This document shows positions 33,840 to 38,479 of a stretch of 38,479 bases of DNA, piece after piece; the first letter of the stretch is position 1, and the number at the start of each line of letters is the position of its first letter. The stretch spans positions 1 to 38,479 of the forward strand of contig NZ_JACYHB010000016.1 in NCBI RefSeq assembly GCF_014837295.1, given 5' to 3'. Source of the stretch: Cellulosimicrobium arenosum. Lineage in GTDB: Bacteria; Actinomycetota; Actinomycetes; Actinomycetales; Cellulomonadaceae. The notes under the pieces are model-generated. The model saw only the letters and a list, made by a program, of their open reading frames with translations. It made no database searches and had not been told where the DNA came from. Position numbers and translations under genes: made by a program.

Positions 33840-33875
33840 CGACAGGGCCGACGGCGTGCGCCGTCGGCCCTGTCG
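33840..33875. terminator. Terminator after rplO
   Basis: A perfect 16-bp stem, CGACAGGGCCGACGGC (33840-33855) with its inverse complement (33860-33875) and the loop GTGC, 5 nt past the rplO stop. Confidence 0.9.
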
Positions 33876-33880
33876 TCAGG

Positions 33881-34456
33881 TCAGTCCTGCGAGACCGATC
33901 CGCCGGCCGCGAGGATCTTCTCGCGTGCCGAGCCCGAGAGCGCGTCGACCGCGACCTCGAGCTTGACGGTGATCTCCCCCGCGCCGAGCACCTTGACGGG
34001 CTGGCCCTTGCGGACCGCGCCCTTCGCGACGAGGTCCTGGACGGTGACAGAGCCACCGTCGGGGTACAGCGACGCGAGCTTGTCCAGGTTCACGACCTGG
34101 TACTCGGTGCGGAACGGGTTCTTGAAGCCCCGGAGCTTGGGCAACCGCATGTGCAGCGGCATCTGCCCGCCCTCGAATCCGGCGGCGACCTGGTAGCGGG
34201 CCTTCGTGCCCTTGGTCCCACGTCCTGCCGTCTTGCCCTTCGACGCCTCGCCACGGCCCACACGGGTCTTGGCCTTCTTGGCGCCGGGAGCCGGCCGCAG
34301 GTGGTGCATCTTCAGGGTGCCGCCGGCGCCCTGATCCGTCTGCGCGGGAGCGGCCTCGGTCTTGGCCGGAGCCTTCGCCGCAGCCTTGGTCGACGTCTTG
34401 GCAGGCGTCTTCTTCTTCGGAGCCTCAGCGGTCTCCTTCGTGGCCTTCTCAGCCAT
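33881..34456 (-). CDS. rplO: 50S ribosomal protein L15 with N-terminal extension
   Basis: The L15 core begins at about residue 46 ([39 protein letters not shown]) and ends near [16 protein letters not shown]. Before it is an extension of about 45 residues rich in Lys, Ala, Thr and Pro, so the 191-residue product exceeds the usual 145-155. The ATG at 34454-34456 is chosen; a GTG two codons earlier overlaps the rpmD stop (GTGA) and lies closer to GGAGG, so either may be used. Last gene before a terminator. Confidence 0.95.
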   Translation of the reverse strand: MAEKATKETAEAPKKKTPAKTSTKAAAKAPAKTEAAPAQTDQGAGGTLKMHHLRPAPGAKKAKTRVGRGEASKGKTAGRGTKGTKARYQVAAGFEGGQMPLHMRLPKLRGFKNPFRTEYQVVNLDKLASLYPDGGSVTVQDLVAKGAVRKGQPVKVLGAGEITVKLEVAVDALSGSAREKILAAGGSVSQD

Positions 34457-34458
34457 GG

Positions 34459-34641
34459 TCACTCGACCTCCTCAACGGCGACGAGATGCGCCACCGTCGC
34501 GACCATGCCACGAATCTCCGGGCGGTCCTCCTTCACGGCGGTGTCGCCGATCCGCTTGAGGCCCAGAGAGCGCAGCGTGTCACGCTGGTTCTGCTTGCCG
34601 CCGATGGCGGACTTCTTCTGGGTCACCTTCAGGCGAGTCAT
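34459..34641 (-). CDS. rpmD: 50S ribosomal protein L30
   Basis: The 60-residue protein has the L30 pattern [32 protein letters not shown] followed by [14 protein letters not shown]. Its ATG shares a base with the rpsE stop (TGATG), and its stop overlaps the alternative rplO start, so rpsE-rpmD-rplO are tightly coupled. Confidence 0.98.
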   Translation of the reverse strand: MTRLKVTQKKSAIGGKQNQRDTLRSLGLKRIGDTAVKEDRPEIRGMVATVAHLVAVEEVE

Positions 34642-35297
34642 CAGGACTTCACCCCCGCAGCCTGTGCACGCAGGAGCGCCGCCGGAGCGACGTCCTCGAG
34701 CGGGAGGCCACGACGCGCGGCAACAGCCTCAGGCTGCTCCAGGTTGCGCAGTGCCTCGACGGTCGCGTGCACGATGTTGATCGCGTTCGACGAACCGAGC
34801 GACTTGCTCAGCACGTCGTGGATGCCGGCGCACTCCAGCACGGCACGCACCGGACCACCGGCGATGACGCCGGTACCCGGCGACGCCGGGCGCAGGAAGA
34901 CGACGCCAGCAGCGGCCTCACCCTGGATCGTGTGCGGGATGGTGCCCTGGATGCGGGGGACCTTGAAGAAGTTCTTCTTGGCCTCCTCGACACCCTTGGC
35001 GATCGCCGAGGGCACCTCCTTCGCCTTGCCGTAGCCGACACCGACCGTGCCGTCGCCGTCCCCCACCACGACGAGCGCGGTGAAGCTGAAGCGACGGCCG
35101 CCCTTGACGACCTTGGAGACGCGGTTGATGGTGACGACGCGCTCGAGGAAGGCGTTCTTGTCGGCGGCGTCGCCGCGACGGCCGTCGCGGCGGCCGTCGC
35201 GACGGTTGTCGCGACCCCCGCGAGCGTTCTGACCGCCCGACTCGTTGGCGGCGCCGCCCGTGGGGGCGCCGGTGGTGCTGCGCTGCCCTGCAGCCAT
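34641..35297 (-). CDS. rpsE: 30S ribosomal protein S5
   Basis: The S5 fold (about 48-210) includes [46 protein letters not shown] and [39 protein letters not shown], the region in decoding fidelity. The first 47 residues are a Gly/Asn/Arg-rich extension with [11 protein letters not shown]-type repeats. ATG at 35295-35297. Total 218 residues, against about 165 in E. coli. Confidence 0.98.
   Translation of the reverse strand: MAAGQRSTTGAPTGGAANESGGQNARGGRDNRRDGRRDGRRGDAADKNAFLERVVTINRVSKVVKGGRRFSFTALVVVGDGDGTVGVGYGKAKEVPSAIAKGVEEAKKNFFKVPRIQGTIPHTIQGEAAAGVVFLRPASPGTGVIAGGPVRAVLECAGIHDVLSKSLGSSNAINIVHATVEALRNLEQPEAVAARRGLPLEDVAPAALLRAQAAGVKS
35171..35216. repeat. 12-bp tandem repeats in the rpsE 5' region
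   Basis: Imperfect copies of a 12-bp unit (CGCGACGGCCGN on the minus strand) run about three and a half times and encode the RRDG repeats of the S5 extension. Confidence 0.75.
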
Positions 35298-35349
35298 CAG
35301 AGAATCCTTTGCTGTCGTACCGACGATGCGGCGCTGATCACGTTGTCCA

Positions 35350-35721
35350 TCACAGGGCCAGACCGCCCTCGCGGGCACCGTCGGCAACCGCGGCCACACG
35401 GCCGTGGTACTTGTTGCCGCCACGGTCGAAGACGACCGAGTCCACGCCGGCCTCCTTCGCACGGGCAGCCACGAGCTCGCCGACCTTGCGCGCCTTGGCG
35501 GACTTGTCGCCGTCCGAGGCACGCAGGTCCGCCTCGAGCGTCGAGGCCGACGCCAGGGTCTGACCGATCGTGTCGTCCACGACCTGTGCCGTGAGGTGAC
35601 GGGAGGATCGCGTGACCACGAGACGCGGACGCGCGGGCGTTCCCTTGATCTTCTTCCGCAGGCGAAGGTGCCGACGCTGTCGCGAGACGGCCTTGCCCTT
35701 GCCGAGAACCTTGAGAGCCAT
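35350..35721 (-). CDS. rplR: 50S ribosomal protein L18
   Basis: The 123-residue 5S-rRNA-binding protein has [48 protein letters not shown] and the C-terminal [26 protein letters not shown]. It lies 52 nt upstream of rpsE and 2 nt after rplF in transcription order. Confidence 0.98.
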   Translation of the reverse strand: MALKVLGKGKAVSRQRRHLRLRKKIKGTPARPRLVVTRSSRHLTAQVVDDTIGQTLASASTLEADLRASDGDKSAKARKVGELVAARAKEAGVDSVVFDRGGNKYHGRVAAVADGAREGGLAL

Positions 35722-35723
35722 GG

Positions 35724-36260
35724 TTACTTACCAGCCTTTCCGACCTTGCGGCGGACGACCTCGCCGGCGTAACGCACACCCTTGCCCTTGTACGGCTCGG
35801 GCTTGCGGATCTTGCGGATGTTCGCCGCGACCTCGCCGACCTGCTGCTTGTCGATGCCGGCGACCGAGAACTTCGTGGGGCTCTCGACCGCGAACGTGAT
35901 GCCCGCGGGGGGCGCCACGACGACCGGGTGGCTGAAGCCGAGGGCGAACTCGAGGTCCGAGCCCTTGGCGGTCACGCGGTACCCGGTACCGACGATCTCG
36001 AGCTTCTTGACGTAGCCCTCGGTGACGCCCTGGACGAGGTTCGCCAGCAGGGTGCGGGTCAGGCCGTGCAGGGCACGCGACTCGCGCTCGTCGTCCGGGC
36101 GCGACACCACGAGGGTGCCGTCGTCCTGGGCGACCTGGATGGGGGCGGCGACGTTGTGCTCGAGAGAACCCTTGGGGCCCTTCACGGTCACCAGTGCACC
36201 GCTGATCGTGACGTCCACGCCGGCCGGGACCGGAACGGGGATCTTGCCGATTCGAGACAT
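35724..36260 (-). CDS. rplF: 50S ribosomal protein L6
   Basis: The 178-residue protein starts [19 protein letters not shown] and includes [36 protein letters not shown] and the C-terminal [27 protein letters not shown] at 36258-36260 with GGAGAT upstream. It sits at the factor-binding site of the 50S. Confidence 0.98.
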   Translation of the reverse strand: MSRIGKIPVPVPAGVDVTISGALVTVKGPKGSLEHNVAAPIQVAQDDGTLVVSRPDDERESRALHGLTRTLLANLVQGVTEGYVKKLEIVGTGYRVTAKGSDLEFALGFSHPVVVAPPAGITFAVESPTKFSVAGIDKQQVGEVAANIRKIRKPEPYKGKGVRYAGEVVRRKVGKAGK

Positions 36261-36279
36261 TGGCGTATCTCCTTTCCGA

Positions 36280-36678
36280 TTACCAGACGTAGGCGAGGAC
36301 TTCTCCGCCCACGCCCTTCGTGGAAGCCTGCTTGTCGGTGAGCAGACCTGAAGACGTGGACAGGATCGCCACGCCGAGGCCGCCGAGCACCTTGGGCAGG
36401 TTGGTGGACTTCGCGTACACGCGCAGGCCGGGCTTCGACACGCGGCGCACGCCGACAAGGCTGCGCTCGCGGTTCGGGCCGAACTTGAGGTCGAGCGTGA
36501 GGTTCTTCCCCACACGTGCGTCCTCGACGCTCCAGCCGGTGATGTAGCCCTCGGCCTGGAGGATCTCAGCAATGTGCTGCTTCAGCTTCGAGTACGGCAT
36601 GGTCACCGACTCGTGGTAAGCCGAGTTCGCGTTTCGCAGACGCGTGAGCATGTCTGCGATCGGGTCGGTCATCGTCAT
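36280..36678 (-). CDS. rpsH: 30S ribosomal protein S8
   Basis: The 132-residue protein reads [33 protein letters not shown] and ends with the RNA-binding [26 protein letters not shown]. In E. coli S8 is the translational repressor of the spc operon. The ATG at 36676-36678 is used; another ATG two codons in is possible. The 82-nt gap to rpsN holds no clear structure. Confidence 0.98.
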   Translation of the reverse strand: MTMTDPIADMLTRLRNANSAYHESVTMPYSKLKQHIAEILQAEGYITGWSVEDARVGKNLTLDLKFGPNRERSLVGVRRVSKPGLRVYAKSTNLPKVLGGLGVAILSTSSGLLTDKQASTKGVGGEVLAYVW

Positions 36679-36760
36679 TGGGCTCTAGCCCTTCCTCGCC
36701 GGGGTATCCGGTCGGTGGCGCCGTGCGGCGTCCCACCCGACCGGACCTGCGACGTAGTTG

Positions 36761-36946
36761 TTACCAGCTGCTCTTGGTGACGCCGGGAAGCTCACCACGG
36801 TGGGCCATGTCGCGCACGCAGATGCGGCACAGGCCGAACTTGCGGTACACCGAGCGCGGACGACCGCACTTCTGGCACCGCGTGTACGAGCGGACCGCGA
36901 ACTTGGGCTTGGCGGCCGCCTTGTTGACTAGGGCCTTCTTCGCCAT
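36761..36946 (-). CDS. rpsN: 30S ribosomal protein S14, zinc-binding type (type Z)
   Basis: The 61-residue protein carries Cys24-x2-Cys27 (RCQKCGR) and Cys40-x2-Cys43 ([23 protein letters not shown]), the zinc site of the short C+ form. A zinc-free long S14 paralogue elsewhere in the genome, as in many actinobacteria, cannot be checked here. It starts 1 nt after the rplE stop. Confidence 0.98.
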   Translation of the reverse strand: MAKKALVNKAAAKPKFAVRSYTRCQKCGRPRSVYRKFGLCRICVRDMAHRGELPGVTKSSW

Positions 36947-36947
36947 G

Positions 36948-37517
36948 TCAGTTCTCCTTGAAGGGGAAGCCGAGACGGCGCAGCAGGGAGCGTCCCTCAG
37001 CATCGGTGGTGGCGGTCGTCACCAGGGTGATGTCCATACCGCGGACCCGGTCGATCTTGTCCTGGTCGATCTCGTGGAACATCGACTGCTCCGTCAGACC
37101 GAACGTGTAGTTGCCGTGGCCGTCGAACTGCTTGGGCGACAGTCCGCGGAAGTCGCGGATGCGCGGCAGCGCGATCGACAGCAGGCGGTCGAGGAACTCC
37201 CACATGCGGTCGCCCCGCAGCGTGACGTGGGCACCGATCGGCATGCCCTCGCGCAGCTTGAACTGCGCGATGGACTTGCGGGCGCGCGTCACCTGAGGCT
37301 TCTGACCGGTGATCGCGGACAGGTCGCGAATGGCGCCCTCGATGAGCTTGGAGTCCTTCGCCGCGTCGCCGACGCCCATGTTCACGACGATCTTCGTGAC
37401 GCGCGCGACCTGGTTGACGTTCTCGTGCCCGAACTCCTCGCGCAGGCCGGCGACGATGTCGTCGCGGTAGCGCTGCTTGAGGCGCGGGACCTCGGGGGCT
37501 GCGATCTCAGTGCTCAT
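36948..37517 (-). CDS. rplE: 50S ribosomal protein L5
   Basis: The 189-residue 5S-rRNA-binding protein has [107 protein letters not shown] and [27 protein letters not shown]. Its ATG overlaps the rplX stop by one base (TGATG). Confidence 0.98.
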   Translation of the reverse strand: MSTEIAAPEVPRLKQRYRDDIVAGLREEFGHENVNQVARVTKIVVNMGVGDAAKDSKLIEGAIRDLSAITGQKPQVTRARKSIAQFKLREGMPIGAHVTLRGDRMWEFLDRLLSIALPRIRDFRGLSPKQFDGHGNYTFGLTEQSMFHEIDQDKIDRVRGMDITLVTTATTDAEGRSLLRRLGFPFKEN

Positions 37518-37858
37518 CAGATGTCCTTACCGGAGCGCTTGGCGACCCGCACCCGAACGGTGCGCTTGCGGCCGTCACGCTCGACCTCTTCGGTGCGGTA
37601 CCCGACGCGGGTGCCCTTCTTGGTCTCCGGGTCGACGACCATCACGTTGCTGACGTGGATCGGCGCCTCGACGGTCTCGATGCCACCGGTCCGGGTGCCG
37701 CGCTGCGACTGGCCGACCTTGGTGTGCTTCGTGACGCGCTGGACGCCCTCGACGACGAGCCGGTCGCTGTCCTTGAGCACCTCGAGGACGCGCCCCTGCT
37801 TGCCCTTGTCCTTGCCGGCGATGACGACCACGAGGTCGCCCTTCTTGATCTTCGCCAT
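37517..37858 (-). CDS. rplX: 50S ribosomal protein L24
   Basis: The 113-residue KOW-domain protein starts [28 protein letters not shown], includes [15 protein letters not shown] and [20 protein letters not shown], and is an assembly initiator of the 50S subunit. The ATG follows the rplN stop by 2 nt. Confidence 0.98.
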   Translation of the reverse strand: MAKIKKGDLVVVIAGKDKGKQGRVLEVLKDSDRLVVEGVQRVTKHTKVGQSQRGTRTGGIETVEAPIHVSNVMVVDPETKKGTRVGYRTEEVERDGRKRTVRVRVAKRSGKDI

Positions 37859-37860
37859 GT

Positions 37861-38229
37861 TCAGATCACCTCCGGAGCCAACGAGATGATCTTCATGAAC
37901 CGCTTGTCCCGCAGCTCGCGACCCACGGGGCCGAAGATGCGGGTGCCGCGCGGCTCACCGTCGTTCTTGAGGATCACCGCGGCGTTCTCGTCGAACTTGA
38001 TGTAAGAACCGTCCGGACGACGGCGCTCCTTGGCGGTACGGACGACGACCGCCTTGACGACGTCGCCCTTCTTGACGTTGCCGCCCGGGATCGCGTCCTT
38101 GACGGTAGCGACGATGGTGTCGCCGATTCCGGCGTAGCGACGGCCCGAGCCACCGAGAACACGGATGCAGAGAATCTCCTTCGCACCCGTGTTGTCGGCG
38201 ACACGAAGTCGCGACTCCTGCTGGATCAT
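37861..38229 (-). CDS. rplN: 50S ribosomal protein L14
   Basis: The 122-residue protein starts [50 protein letters not shown] and ends [19 protein letters not shown]. It forms bridges to the 30S subunit. ATG at 38227-38229 with AGGAG 8 nt upstream. The 250 nt beyond it to the window edge hold no recognisable rpsQ or other gene. Confidence 0.98.
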   Translation of the reverse strand: MIQQESRLRVADNTGAKEILCIRVLGGSGRRYAGIGDTIVATVKDAIPGGNVKKGDVVKAVVVRTAKERRRPDGSYIKFDENAAVILKNDGEPRGTRIFGPVGRELRDKRFMKIISLAPEVI

Positions 38230-38328
38230 GTAATGAACTCCTGTCGTCGAGCCGGTTCTCGCGTGCTGCGAGCCTTGCCGAACGGATAGCTGTCAGTGCC
38301 GGGTCCCTCGCGGGTGAACCGGCCAGGA

Positions 38329-38391
38329 GAGACGGTGGTCCCGTCTCGCCCTGTCCTCACTGGTTGCCGCACCGCGGTGCGGCACGAGACG
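38329..38391 (-). promoter_or_regulatory. Mutually exclusive hairpins upstream of rplN (attenuator-like)
   Basis: Read on the minus strand the order is CCGTCTCG (38384-38391), the 20-nt palindrome TGCCGCACCGCGGTGCGGCA (38365-38384), CGAGACGG (38341-38348), then CCGTCTC (38329-38335). The middle segment can pair with either the first or the last, giving alternative folds. Whether this is transcribed is unknown. Confidence 0.45.
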
Positions 38392-38398
38392 GTCGTGG

Positions 38399-38479
38399 GG
38401 GGGGGGCCGGGGGCCCGCCCCCCCCCCGGCCGCCCGGCGGTGGGCGGGGGGGGCATGGGCCGCTCGGGGGTAGGCCCCC
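38399..38479. other. Low-complexity G/C homopolymer end, probable assembly artefact
   Basis: The last 80 bases consist of long runs of G and C with almost no A or T and no coding sense. rpsQ, expected upstream of rplN, is not seen. This looks like low-quality read ends or collapsed sequence at a contig edge. Confidence 0.7.

Noticed and set aside
1-38479. tRNA or rRNA genes and CRISPR arrays
   Set aside because: No cloverleaf with an intact T-loop, no rRNA sequence and no regularly spaced direct repeats with unique spacers were seen in the gaps on either strand.

Overview
The window is high-GC actinobacterial chromosome, probably from Micrococcales (Cellulomonadaceae or Promicromonosporaceae). 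The reasons are the strong G/C bias at third codon positions, many GTG and TTG starts, a DUF5709 gene, an F420-type LLM oxidoreductase gene, and a ribosomal cluster without rpsD between rpsK and rpoA. The genus is not fixed by the sequence. The left edge lies inside the last codons of an IS30-family transposase. The right edge dissolves into G and C homopolymers. Both look like contig ends.

Left third (1-15.3 kb): an IS30 end, then groES with a CIRCE operator, then divergent SAM methyltransferase and GCS2 (YbdK-like) genes. Next comes a minus-strand housekeeping block: nnr, an RluA-type pseudouridine synthase, alr, tsaE, tsaB, rimI, a two-domain rhodanese, and tsaD with a membrane zinc peptidase-like gene. 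tsaB, tsaD, tsaE and rimI cover tRNA t6A synthesis and S18 acetylation. A nitroreductase gene on the plus strand sits between rimI-sseA and tsaD. An LLM oxidoreductase and an AbiEi-like/DUF559-like gene follow.

Middle (15.3-27.2 kb): acpS, glmS, coaA, a DedA protein, def, glmM, rpsI, rplM, trhO, DUF5709, truA, a degenerate polyphosphate-glucokinase-like protein and an alpha/beta hydrolase. GlmS and GlmM supply the first two steps to UDP-GlcNAc, and Alr supplies D-alanine, so cell-wall precursor genes are interleaved with translation genes.

Right third (27.2-38.5 kb): the spc and alpha ribosomal clusters on the minus strand, in transcription order rplN-rplX-rplE-rpsN-rpsH-rplF-rplR-rpsE-rpmD-rplO, terminator, secY-adk-map, infA-rpmJ-rpsM-rpsK-rpoA-rplQ, terminator. 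Several gaps carry strong hairpins.

The main unexplained structures are: (1) three related long palindromes at 14.1-15.8 kb, each just past a stop codon, with a compensatory base-pair change, two of them flanking the AbiEi/DUF559-like gene; (2) a recurrent TANNNT box 6-8 nt before the start codon of nine non-ribosomal genes, the signature of leaderless transcription; (3) mutually exclusive hairpins upstream of rplN. No tRNA, rRNA or CRISPR array was found.
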